NCBI GenBank assembly: GCA_963794215.1
Contig: CAWCCQ010000001.1
Location: forward strand, 744,001-808,000
Length of the DNA: 64,000 nucleotides
DNA from: DATKRB01 sp963794215
GTDB taxonomy: Bacteria > Actinomycetota > Acidimicrobiia > Acidimicrobiales > RAAP-2
Direction of reading: 5' to 3'
Every line of letters begins with the position of its first letter. The first letter of the stretch is position 1. Both the position numbers and the translations under genes were made by a program. Below, piece after piece: positions 42,924 through 51,353 of the stretch. Under the pieces are notes generated by a model. It was not told where the DNA came from, searched no databases, and saw only the letters and a program-made list of their open reading frames with translations.

Positions 42924-44497
42924 TCAAGCTCCCTGCGCGCCGGTGGTGGTCGATCCCCCCTCGGCCGGCGCCTCGGGATGCTCGAACCCCGAGGCCAGGC
43001 GAGCCATGATCCGCGGATAGCCCCGCAGTCGGACCGGGGATCCCGGCGAGCCGCTCGGCGCCGGATCGGTCGCCGGAGGGCCGACTGCGGTCGCCAGCAA
43101 GGGCGTCGCATCGGTATGGAAATACCGTTGCACCAAACCGTCGTAGAAGGTCAGACCCGTTGCCCCGGCGCCCAACGCGACGGCATTGAGCGCCAGACGC
43201 CCAGCAACCAGCCCCGCCTCGAGCATCGCGGCACGATAACTGCGACCGCCAAGCCGGGCCGCCAGCAGTTCGAGATTCGCCCCATGGAAGACCGTGTAGG
43301 CAGAGTCTCCCCCGAGACGTTGATCGAGGCACAGTCGGGCCCCATACCGCGGGCGTCGTCGGATCGAGCCCGTCCCTCGTAGCTGGTGTCGCCGTGGTAG
43401 CGGTACCCGCCGGCAGCGAGCCCGGCCACGGCGTGGACGTTCACGTAGTGCTCCAGCAGGGTGCCCGCTGGCGACGCGTCGAACGGCGCGGCGCGGGTCG
43501 CCGCCGCGAGTGTCCAACTCAGGAGCTCGCCGGGCACCGAGCGGGCACGAAACACCCGGGTCGAGCCGCGGCGTCCGACGACGTCTTCCAGGCGGTCGTC
43601 CCGATGGCGCGCTGCTGGGACCTCGACGACCCTGGGAGCGAACCGCGACACGCCTGCCGCCGCTGCACGCCACGAGTCGACCTCATCGGCACGGAGCGAG
43701 CTCTGCTCCTGCGCGTCGAGGACGAGGGGAAACCGCAGAACGTCATGGGCGACGGGTCTTGCCTCGGCACGCAGATCGGTCAAGGTCTCCGCAGCCGGCA
43801 GCTCGCGGGTCCCTGCACCCAGGTGGACGAGCGCGAGCGGAACCTCGTCGATTCCGTCGATCCCCACCAGGCGGGCCACCGTCTCATCGGGGAAACCAAC
43901 GGCCACCTCGGCCGGCACGCCGTGGGCGCCGGCGGCTGCCAGCAGGTTGGCGAGCAGGCTGCCGGCGTCCCACCAGAGGTGCCGCCAACCACGTTCGCCG
44001 TACTTCCAGCAGGTCCGGAAGGGGATACCGGTCAGCACCAACGTGATGGCGCTCGAGGCGCTCGGGGCGAGCGAGCGTCGAAGGGGTACCAGGGCGTGCT
44101 CGAGAGGCTGGTAGTGCGAGACACCGTCACGCACGACGTAGATCTCGACAGGGTGGAGGTTCCCCGCAGACATTGACGTCCGGAACCAGATCGGTTCGCC
44201 GTCCTCGGCGTAGGCCACCCGGTTCACGCCGCCGGCGAGAAACAGCAGCGTGCCGAGCAGGCCATCGTCGAGAGCAGACGGAGCGGGCTGGCGGCCCGAA
44301 AGCACGTCGAGCGCGCCCACCGAGGAGCGTCGAAGGTCCCTGGGCAGCTCGACGGACGGGGTGTTGTAGCGCTTCAACGGCGCCGGCCGGTTCTCGGGAT
44401 CGAGCGGACGAAAGGCCATCAGCGCGCCCGAGGACGCCGAGCTCTCCCCGTGGACCGTGGCACGGTACAACGCATCGGGAGCCCCTCGTTGGTCCAC
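42924..44497 (-). CDS. Tandem SagB-type nitroreductase/dehydrogenase, frameshift near 43343
   Basis: Two nitroreductase-fold FMN domains. Domain 1 (about residues 50-240) has PLKRYNTPSVELP and WFRTSMSAGNLHPVEIYVVR, with HLWWDAGSLLANLLAAAGAH. Domain 2 (about 290-525) has RGSTRVFRARSVPGELLSWT and GGYRYHGDTSYEGRARSDDA, then after a one-base shift near 43343 RLCLDQRLGGDSAYTVFHGA and YRAAMLEAGLVAGRLALNAV. The Ser-Ala-Gly-Asn-Leu-His-Pro motif is typical of SagB/ThcOx dehydrogenases, which oxidise azolines in RiPP maturation or act on other substrates. No YcaO, precursor peptide or leader peptidase is nearby. GTG 44497 keeps the conserved LYRATVHGE segment. The restored protein is about 524 residues. 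Confidence 0.78.
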
Positions 44498-44645
44498 ATC
44501 GGTAGTGTCGCGCTCGCGCCGGCGCGGTGCCTGGGCCGGCTCACTCGATGACGAAGCCCAGTTGTGGGGCCCCTACGGCGCTCGGCTACCAGCCGCTCGC
44601 AGCGACGATCGGCGCATTCAGGTGCGCCCGACCATGGAGGCACGG

Positions 44646-45179
44646 ATGGACGACGATCGTATGGACCACCATGGTATCGACGACAACGCTATGAGCGCCC
44701 GGCTGGCCGAGATCGAGAACCGCTTACAGAGGGTCGAGGACCACGCGGCGATCGTTCGCCTGATTGCCACCTACGGCCCGGCGGCCGACAGCGTCTCGGG
44801 GGACGATGTCGCCGACCTGTGGGCCGAGGGCGGCACCTACGAGCTCCAAGGTTGGTTCTTCACGAGCGACGCGATGCACCAGACTGTCCAGAGCGAGCTC
44901 CATGGACGTTATGTGGCAGCAGGGAGCGCGCACGTGATGAGCCTCCCGAAGATCACGGTTGACGGGGACACCGCCGTGGTCCTCAACTACTCGACGGTAC
45001 TGATGCACGAGGTCGATCGTTGGATCGTGGACCGGGCGGCGGCCAATCGGTGGGATCTGGAGCGGACACCCGACGGATGGAGGGTGCGACGCCGGGTCAA
45101 CCGGTTGCTGGACGGCAGTCCCGACGCTCGAGCGCTGCTGCGGGGCGACGTTCCTCCGCCGCCCGGATCACCGAGCTAA
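44646..45179 (+). CDS. SnoaL-like (NTF2-fold) protein
   Basis: A 177-residue protein with a SnoaL_4-type NTF2-like domain: RLQRVEDHAAIVRLIATYGP, SGDDVADLWAEGGTYEL, HVMSLPKITVDGDTAVVLNY and WDLERTPDGWRVRRRVNRL. Such domains are cyclases, hydratases, isomerases or binding proteins, including steroid delta-isomerase relatives. GGAGG five bases before ATG 44646 decides the start against the ATG at 44634. It is divergent from the SagB-type gene and followed by an 8-bp tandem repeat array that separates it from the convergent SDR gene. Confidence 0.85.
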   Translation: MDDDRMDHHGIDDNAMSARLAEIENRLQRVEDHAAIVRLIATYGPAADSVSGDDVADLWAEGGTYELQGWFFTSDAMHQTVQSELHGRYVAAGSAHVMSLPKITVDGDTAVVLNYSTVLMHEVDRWIVDRAAANRWDLERTPDGWRVRRRVNRLLDGSPDARALLRGDVPPPPGSPS

Positions 45180-45198
45180 TCCCCCCGCACCCCGGTGC

Positions 45199-45309
45199 AT
45201 CCGCCGATCCGCCGATCCGCCGATCCGCCGATCCGCCGATCCGCCGATCCGCCGATCCGCCGATCCGCCGATCCGCCGATCCGCCGATCCGCCGATCCGC
45301 CGATCCGCC
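45199..45309. repeat. 8-bp tandem repeat, about 14 copies of ATCCGCCG
   Basis: Thirteen perfect consecutive copies of ATCCGCCG and a final seven-base partial copy, without a single mismatch, lie between the stop codons of two convergent genes (45179 and 45319). Since 8 is not a multiple of 3, three copies give an 8-residue repeat (PPIRRSAD on the plus strand) in all frames and produce meaningless open frames on both strands. Each unit plus its neighbour contains GATC. A slipped-strand, copy-number-variable locus is likely. Confidence 0.95.
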
Positions 45310-45318
45310 AGGACGTCA

Positions 45319-46080
45319 TCACACAAAGCGCGCACCCATCTCCGCGATCCACCCGTCGTAGTCCCCCGCCTTGGCAACGAGCGCGTCCTTCGAGTGGTCG
45401 TCGGTAACGATGAGGAATCGTTCAGCCTCGATGCCCCCGACCACGATGTCAGCGACCTGTGATGGGCTCAGCGCCATCTGCATGACAGGGTGATCGTCAG
45501 GAAACCCGTTCGAGCGCAGCATCCGGGTCATCATGGCGCCCGGACAGAAGCAGGAGACCTTGATGCCGCGGGGACGGTAGTGAATCGCCAGCCATTCTGC
45601 GAGCGCCAGGGCGGCGTGCTTGGTCACCGAGTAGGTGACCTTGTCCGGCTGGCTAGAGAGGGCCACTGATGACGCGGTCTGGAGCAGATACCCGTCGCCA
45701 CGCTCGAGCATCGACGGCAACACCTGCCGGACTGCGTACAGGTGGGACATCACGTGGAGTCGCCAGGTCAAGTCCCAGATGTCGTTGGACTGCAGGTCGG
45801 CCGGCTGTGGCGGGCCCGAGTAGCCCGCGTTGCTGAACCACACATCGATCTGCCCGTAGGTGGTGCGTGCCCGCTCGACGACGGCGTGCACCTGGTCCTC
45901 GATGGTGATGTCGGCCACCTGCCCAACACAGCCGATGGCGGCGGCAACTCGCTCGACGGCATCGCCCTCGATGTCGGTGACTACCACCTTCGCCCCCTCT
46001 GCCGCGAAGCGGTGCGCGAATGCCTCACCGATCCCATTTCCCGAACCGGTCACCACCACGACCTTGTCTCGCAGCTTCAT
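45319..46080 (-). CDS. SDR-family oxidoreductase
   Basis: A 253-residue SDR with TGSGNGIG cofactor loop, VVTDIEGD strand (NAD preference), FSNAG motif and YSVTK catalytic pair; TASSVAL carries the Ser. The C-terminal half has GIKVSCFCPGAMMTRMLR, typical of NAD-dependent 3-oxoacyl- or 15-PGDH-like SDRs. ATG 46080 follows GGGGGAGC; the open frame to 46164 is non-conserved. Its stop lies ten bases from the 8-bp repeat array. Divergent from the VOC gene at 46290. Confidence 0.9.
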   Translation of the reverse strand: MKLRDKVVVVTGSGNGIGEAFAHRFAAEGAKVVVTDIEGDAVERVAAAIGCVGQVADITIEDQVHAVVERARTTYGQIDVWFSNAGYSGPPQPADLQSNDIWDLTWRLHVMSHLYAVRQVLPSMLERGDGYLLQTASSVALSSQPDKVTYSVTKHAALALAEWLAIHYRPRGIKVSCFCPGAMMTRMLRSNGFPDDHPVMQMALSPSQVADIVVGGIEAERFLIVTDDHSKDALVAKAGDYDGWIAEMGARFV

Positions 46081-46289
46081 TGCTCCCCCGATCTGCTCGA
46101 CACGCACCGTTGGACGCCATCTTAGAAACGCGACGAAGACCGGTCCCCCGAAACGACCTCGCAACGGCCACCGCCCGAGGACGCCGAGGTCCTCGGAGGC
46201 AGTCCGGGTTCATCATGGCCGCCGCATACGTCGTGCTGGGTCCGAGGCGGCGGCCGTACAGTTGAAAGGGAACGGGAGGGGAGCGCACG

Positions 46290-47168
46290 GTGATCGATCT
46301 GTTGATGAGCGGTGATCTGCTGTTGGACAAGCCCGACGCGGTGGACCGCCTGGTCCAGCTCCTCGTCGACCGGGTCGGGCTGCCCGAGCAGCGGCCGACG
46401 TGGGGACATGACGCCGCCGACTACAAGGCGATGTTCTTCCGGGTCCACCGCCGCCTGGCGGTGGCGCCCACCACCATCGAGATCCTCGCCGGAGGGTCCG
46501 TCAACGAGGCGGCCCTCGAGGATCAGCGCAATCGGCCGGTGCGCACCCACGCCACGGTGTTCGCCACCCGCTCGTTCGACGAGGTGCTGGCGTCGGTCGA
46601 GGCCAACGGCGTCCGACACCACCTGTACCCGGCGGACGAGGCCCTGCCCTTCGGCCGCCTCTGGCTTGGCATCAGCGAGGATGGCCAGGGGTACGACCCG
46701 GAGGTCGATGGCGGCCTACGGATCGAAGTGATCCCCTACGAAGGGCTACGCATCCCCGAGGTCCCCTTCGACGAGCCTCGCCCGTCGGGCTCCTTCGAGC
46801 GAATGATCGCCCGCACCTTCCTCGTCGATGACGTCGGCCGGACGCTCGAGCGTCTGCGGGCCTCCCTCGGATGGGATGGCGGCGCCGAGGTGGTCGATGG
46901 GACCCATGGCCCGGCGGCGATCGTGCGACCCACGTTGGCCACCAGCGCCGTCCTCGAGCTCGTCCAACCGAGCAAACCCGGGCTCGTGCACGACTTCTAC
47001 GAACGGTACGGGCCCGGCCCCTACTCAGTGCGCCTCGGCGTGCAGGGCCTGGATGCCGCGCTGTCCGAGCTAGACCGACGTGGGACGCACTACCGGCGGG
47101 ACGGCGGCGTGGCGACGATCGACCCGGCCCAGCTCGAGGGAGCCGTGGTCGAGCTGACCGACATCTGA
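46290..47168 (+). CDS. VOC-fold protein of unknown function
   Basis: A 292-residue protein with two VOC-like halves: residues about 5-155 (DRLVQLLVDRVGLPEQRPTW, MFFRVHRRLAVAPTTIEIL) and about 165-290 (IARTFLVDDVGRTLERLRAS, AVLELVQPSKPGLVHDFYER, VRLGVQGLDAALSELDRRGT). GTG 46290 follows GGGAGGGGAGCG. Such proteins are found next to CoA-transferase and thiolase genes in actinobacterial lipid-degradation clusters, as here (CoA-transferase 21 bp away, convergent). Ligand and activity unknown; metal-binding residues are not evident. Confidence 0.75.
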   Translation: MIDLLMSGDLLLDKPDAVDRLVQLLVDRVGLPEQRPTWGHDAADYKAMFFRVHRRLAVAPTTIEILAGGSVNEAALEDQRNRPVRTHATVFATRSFDEVLASVEANGVRHHLYPADEALPFGRLWLGISEDGQGYDPEVDGGLRIEVIPYEGLRIPEVPFDEPRPSGSFERMIARTFLVDDVGRTLERLRASLGWDGGAEVVDGTHGPAAIVRPTLATSAVLELVQPSKPGLVHDFYERYGPGPYSVRLGVQGLDAALSELDRRGTHYRRDGGVATIDPAQLEGAVVELTDI

Positions 47169-47188
47169 CGACCGCCGGGTCGATCAGG

Positions 47189-49504
47189 TCAGCCGGTTGC
47201 GATGATCCCCCGCTTGAGGTAGTCGTCGATCGTGGCGTCCTCGAAGTCGAGCCAGCGCATGATCTCGAGCGTGTGCTGGCCGCGTACCCACGGCGCCCGT
47301 TGCACGGTGCTGGGCGTGTCGCTGAAGCGCATGAGGTTGCCGAACTGTCGCAAGCGCCCGGCGATCGGGTGCGGCATTTCGGACACCAGGCCGAGGCGAT
47401 GGTTCTCCTCGTCGAAGAGCACCGCCTGGCCGTCATAGGTCTTGACCGCCATCTCCGCCGGCACACCGGCGGCGTCCAACCGGCGCCGCCACTGCAACGC
47501 GGTTTGGGTCATGAAGACGGGCTCGAGCAACGCCTCGAGCTCGAGCCGGTTCGCCTGCCGTGCCTCTGCACTGGCAAAGCGCGAGTCGGTCTCGAGCTCA
47601 GGGTGGCCGAGGGCAACGCAGAAGCTCGCCCAGTGATGCGCCTTGACCGCAGCCACCTGAATCCAACCGTCCTGGGTGTCATAGAGGCGGTACAGGGGGC
47701 CCGTTCCGGTCTGGCTCTTGTTCAGCTTGGGCGGTTCTGACGCTCCCCCTTCGGTGAGGTACACGTCTCCTTTTACGTAGAGGGCGGCGTTGAGCAGGGA
47801 GGTCCACACCTCCTGCCCTTCGCCAGTGCGGTCACGATGCGCGAGGGCGAGGAGCACGGCGACCACCGACGCCATGGCGTTGGTGGTGTCGGTGTGGCCA
47901 AACCGGTTGTACAACGGGACGTTGCCCTCCTCGGCCGGACCCTGGTCCCACTCGAACCCGGTGAGCGCCTGGGAGAGCGAGTCGTTCCCGCCAAGGTGCG
48001 ACAGCGGGCCCTCGGGCCCGTACATGTAGGTGTTGCAGGAGATGATGTCGGGCTTGATCTGGCGGAGGCTCTCGTAATCGATCCCGAGCCGACCGGCAAC
48101 ACCCTTGACCATGTTGTGGTGCACGACATCGGCCTGTGCGACCAGCTTGCGGACCACGTCGGCGCCTTCTGGGGTTTTAAGGTCGACCAGGAGCGAGCGT
48201 TTGCCCTGCTCGCACCCGAGGAGGACCGAGCTGGTCGCCATCCGCTCGCTGCCCGGGTCGAACTGGGGTGTCGCCACCTTGATGACGTCAGCGCCGAGCC
48301 CGGCCAGCAGCATGGGACCGTACGGACCGGCGAACGCCCGCCCGAAGTCGAGCACCCGGATCCCGTCGAGGGGGAACCGGTGGACGGTCGACGGGCTGCG
48401 GGGGGTCACTTCGGGCGCCTGACGGGTCTCGGCGAACACCTCGGCGTTGTGCTGGCCGACCGCGGGCCGCGGCCGGGGCGTGAGGGCCGGGTTGCGCGTC
48501 AACTTGAACGGCATGCCCACCTGGACCGTCGGTCCAACCTCAGGGTCGTCCACCTGCACTGCCATCTCGTTGAAGAGGACCTGGGGAAGGCGCAGGGTCT
48601 CTCTGGTCGGGATGAGCTCGGCGGCCTGGAAGAGCTCGTCGTGCAGCAGCTCGAGCAGCTCCTCGCGCTTGCGGTCCTTGTAGATGCGTTGCATCTCGGC
48701 GTAGAGGTTCTCGGGGGGCAGGTCCATCGGGAGCCCGAAAATCGCGTTGATCGATGCCCCCTTCTTCTGGGTCGCACCGGCCAACGACTGGATCCAACCG
48801 TCCGCGGTCATGATGACCTCGGGCTGGTGGACCACAGGCGGGTAGGTCTTGGTCATCATCGACTGGAACATGTCCTGCTCGCGCTCAGCGTTGACCCACA
48901 GCATCGTCGTGAACGCCAGAACACCCTGGTAGAGGGACGTCTCGACCCGCTGACCCCGCCCGGTCTCGGCGCGCGCGTGCAGCGCGGCGAGGATGGCCGT
49001 CGGCACCAGGTAGCTCGCCGCGATGCTGGGCAACGGGCTGGCGAGGAAGGCGGGCCCCGGTCGCCACGCCTGCTGCTCGAACTGCTGGCCTGAACGGGCC
49101 TGCACCAAGGCGTCCCAGCCGGGACGTCCGGCGTGGCGGCTGTCGGCAGGGTAGGCGGGGACCGAGCAGTAGATGAGGTGCGGGAACCGGGCGGCGAGTG
49201 CGTCGTAGTCGAGGCCCAAGCGAGCCATGACCCCGGGGCTGAAGCTCTCGGCAAGCACGTCGGCAGTCCCGATGAGCTCGACGAACCGCTCCTTGCCCTC
49301 CTCGCTCTTCAGGTCGATGGCTACCGAGCGCCGGCTGCGGTTCCATACCCGGTAGCCCGGGTACTCGCGGTACGGATCGCCACCGGGGGGCTCCACCTTC
49401 ACCACGTCGGCCCCGTGCTCTGCCAACAGCAGAATGCCCGCCGGTCCCGCCATCCCCCAGGTCAGATCCAAAATCCGCACACCATCCAGGGCGGTCATCG
49501 CCAT
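47189..49504 (-). CDS. Didomain class III CoA-transferase (CaiB/BaiF type)
   Basis: A 771-residue fusion of two family III CoA-transferase domains, residues about 3-370 (LDGVRILDLTWGMAGPAGIL) and 390-771 (LDGIRVLDFGRAFAGPYGPM). VVKVEPPGGDPYREYPG and VIKVATPQFDPGSERM mark the CoA-binding strands. The motif containing the nucleophilic Asp in characterised relatives reads RVETSLYQGVL and EVWTSLLNAAL here, so Gln and Asn stand where Asp is expected. It is 105 bp downstream of the thiolase gene and on the same strand as the thiolase and DUF35 genes, so all three probably form one operon. An activation or racemisation step for a CoA thioester is likely. Confidence 0.88.
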   Translation of the reverse strand: MAMTALDGVRILDLTWGMAGPAGILLLAEHGADVVKVEPPGGDPYREYPGYRVWNRSRRSVAIDLKSEEGKERFVELIGTADVLAESFSPGVMARLGLDYDALAARFPHLIYCSVPAYPADSRHAGRPGWDALVQARSGQQFEQQAWRPGPAFLASPLPSIAASYLVPTAILAALHARAETGRGQRVETSLYQGVLAFTTMLWVNAEREQDMFQSMMTKTYPPVVHQPEVIMTADGWIQSLAGATQKKGASINAIFGLPMDLPPENLYAEMQRIYKDRKREELLELLHDELFQAAELIPTRETLRLPQVLFNEMAVQVDDPEVGPTVQVGMPFKLTRNPALTPRPRPAVGQHNAEVFAETRQAPEVTPRSPSTVHRFPLDGIRVLDFGRAFAGPYGPMLLAGLGADVIKVATPQFDPGSERMATSSVLLGCEQGKRSLLVDLKTPEGADVVRKLVAQADVVHHNMVKGVAGRLGIDYESLRQIKPDIISCNTYMYGPEGPLSHLGGNDSLSQALTGFEWDQGPAEEGNVPLYNRFGHTDTTNAMASVVAVLLALAHRDRTGEGQEVWTSLLNAALYVKGDVYLTEGGASEPPKLNKSQTGTGPLYRLYDTQDGWIQVAAVKAHHWASFCVALGHPELETDSRFASAEARQANRLELEALLEPVFMTQTALQWRRRLDAAGVPAEMAVKTYDGQAVLFDEENHRLGLVSEMPHPIAGRLRQFGNLMRFSDTPSTVQRAPWVRGQHTLEIMRWLDFEDATIDDYLKRGIIATG

Positions 49505-49609
49505 CTGCTCCCCTCCTAGGTACCCGTACTGAACCCCGCGAACGTACCAGTGCCGTCCAACTCCGACCCCTCCCAGACGCGCGTGGCCAGGTGGGTCGTC
49601 GGTGAGGGC

Positions 49610-50788
49610 TTACCGGTCCTTGGTCATGAGCACGGCGCCCGAGAACGGACCCACCGCGTTGGCCCACACGGCGACCTCGGCATCTGGCACCTGTCGAGGA
49701 CCGCACTCACCCCGGAGCTGGCGCACCGATTCGATGCAGAAGTTGGCGCCGTGTCGACGTCCCACGTTGCACGCGCCCCCGTCGGTGTTGACCGGTAACG
49801 AGCCGCCCAGCCGGGTGTTGCCGGCTTCGATAAACGGACCGGCCTCACCGAGCTTGCAAAAGCCCAACGCCTCGAGCCACTGGAACACGATGATGGTGAA
49901 ACCGTCGTAGAGCTGGGCACAATCGACATCCTCGGGTGTGAGATCGGTGCGCTTCCACAGCTCGGACGCGGCATGGAAAGGTGAATTCTCGTTCATGTCG
50001 AGCTGGTCGAAACTCGTTCCGACCGACGAGCACGTCGCGGCCTCGACCCACACCGGCTTCTTGTTCCAGTCGCGGGCCCGGTCTTCAGCGGTGTAGATGA
50101 CGGCAGAGGCCGAATCGACCGGATAGTCACAGTCGAGCAAGTGGACCGGTTTGGCGATATAGCGCGACGCGAGGTAGTCGTCGATCGTGAGCGGCTCGCG
50201 CAAGAGAGCGTCCTCGTTCATCGATGCGTGCCATCGCTGCGCCACCACGTGCGCGCCGAACTGCTCCTCGGTGGTGCCGAACATGTCCATGTGCCGTTGG
50301 GCCGGCATGGCGGCGATCGATGGGATCATCCCCGCGACGCCGAACCCGTAGGGCGCCGTGAAGCCCATGTCACCAGGCGCGCTGACCGGGCCGGTGCGCT
50401 CGCGCAGCTCGGCCATCTCGGCGGTGCCACTGAGCCGTTGATTGATGATCCGCAGGGTCAGCACGCTGTGGGCGAAGCCAGCCCGAATCGCCGCAATTGC
50501 CTCGAGGGCCGGTCCGATGTACGCAGGGCCCGCCGTGCCGTACCAGTTGAGCGGCCCGATCCCCATGGACTGGGCAAAGCTCATCGGTTCGACGACGTCG
50601 AGACCGGCCGGCGCCGGTCCTGCGACGCCCCAGAGCAGCGTCACGCCGTCGAGGTCGGCCGTCGTCATCCCCGCATCATCCAGCGCGGCCATCGTGGCCT
50701 GCCGGGCGAGCTCGAACGAGCTCAAGCCCGTCCGGCGTCCCGTGGTCGAATAGCCCACACCAACTGCTGCCACCTCTTGCTGCTTCAT
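49610..50788 (-). CDS. SCP-x/Ltp-type thiolase-like protein
   Basis: A 392-residue thiolase-fold protein of the lipid-transfer/SCP-x group: VGVGYSTTGRRTGLSSFELA at the start, TTEEQFGAHVVAQRWHASMN in the middle, LYDGFTIIVFQWLEALGFC and the late NTDGGACNVGRRHGANF. It lacks the SCP2 domain. Relatives such as Ltp2 do not cleave beta-ketoacyl-CoA but work as aldol lyases together with a DUF35 protein in steroid side-chain degradation; others (BbsB) thiolyse benzylsuccinyl intermediates. The DUF35 partner gene ends 10 bp upstream, which supports a complex. A homologous pair is at 61127-62715. Confidence 0.9.
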   Translation of the reverse strand: MKQQEVAAVGVGYSTTGRRTGLSSFELARQATMAALDDAGMTTADLDGVTLLWGVAGPAPAGLDVVEPMSFAQSMGIGPLNWYGTAGPAYIGPALEAIAAIRAGFAHSVLTLRIINQRLSGTAEMAELRERTGPVSAPGDMGFTAPYGFGVAGMIPSIAAMPAQRHMDMFGTTEEQFGAHVVAQRWHASMNEDALLREPLTIDDYLASRYIAKPVHLLDCDYPVDSASAVIYTAEDRARDWNKKPVWVEAATCSSVGTSFDQLDMNENSPFHAASELWKRTDLTPEDVDCAQLYDGFTIIVFQWLEALGFCKLGEAGPFIEAGNTRLGGSLPVNTDGGACNVGRRHGANFCIESVRQLRGECGPRQVPDAEVAVWANAVGPFSGAVLMTKDR

Positions 50789-50798
50789 CGTGACCTCC

Positions 50799-51224
50799 TC
50801 ACGCGGGACGGAAAAAGGGGAGCGTCAGTGTGGGTGTGACCTCCTTGAACACCACTTGCATCGGCATGCCGCACTTGAGTTGATCCTCGGGACAGTCCAC
50901 GATGCCGGTCGGAATCCGTACGCCGGGCTCTTCCTCGAGGTCGATCACCCCGATGACATAGGGAATCTTGTCGGCGAAGTAGGGGTGCGACACGTGGACG
51001 ATCACCGTGTAGCTGTACAACGTCCCTCGACCCGACACCTCCTTGGGCGCCAGATCCATGGAATGGCAGCGGCTGCAGATCCGGCGCGGGTAGTGGATGA
51101 AGTGGCCGCAATCACGACACCGCAGCAGGTCGAGCCGATGTTCGCGCACGGCGTCCCAGTAGAACTGGGTCAGGTCGCTGGGCTCGGGTACCGGAGGCGA
51201 CTGCGTGACATCGAAGGTCGTCAT
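50799..51224 (-). CDS. DUF35 (Zn-ribbon OB-fold) acyl-CoA-binding protein
   Basis: A 141-residue protein with the N-terminal rubredoxin-like zinc ribbon (CRDCGHFIHYPRRICSRC, four Cys ligands) and an OB-fold (SGRGTLYSYTVIVHVSHPYF onward). DUF35 proteins bind acyl-CoA and pair with thiolase-like proteins, e.g. ChsH2 with Ltp2. Here the thiolase gene begins 10 bp downstream on the same strand. ATG at 51224. Probably the first gene of the DUF35-thiolase-CoA-transferase operon; divergent from the TesB-type thioesterase gene. Confidence 0.9.
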   Translation of the reverse strand: MTTFDVTQSPPVPEPSDLTQFYWDAVREHRLDLLRCRDCGHFIHYPRRICSRCHSMDLAPKEVSGRGTLYSYTVIVHVSHPYFADKIPYVIGVIDLEEEPGVRIPTGIVDCPEDQLKCGMPMQVVFKEVTPTLTLPFFRPA

Positions 51225-51353
51225 CGCCGCCGACAGTATCCCTTCGCGAGGTACGCCGCCCGGCTCGGTCGTGGCGCGCGTTGCTGAGCACGCACCACGT
51301 TGATGAGAGACCCCCGACGGTGGGCGTCGACGTCCGCGCTAGCTTTAGTTCCC

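Noticed and set aside
42924..44497. RiPP (thiazole/oxazole peptide) biosynthesis cluster
   Set aside because: Only a SagB-type dehydrogenase is present; no YcaO cyclodehydratase, precursor peptide, or export/protease gene was seen within the window.
45199..45309. Possible CRISPR array
   Set aside because: Units are contiguous 8-mers without spacers and no cas gene is present; it is a simple minisatellite.
45020..45407. Open frames with PPIRRSAD or GGSADRRI repeats on both strands
   Set aside because: They are produced only by the 8-bp tandem repeat, which is open in every frame; there is no start signal or conserved sequence outside it.
47837..49093. Antisense frame of about 418 codons within the second CoA-transferase gene
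   Set aside because: Shadow of a conserved minus-strand gene with no recognisable domain.
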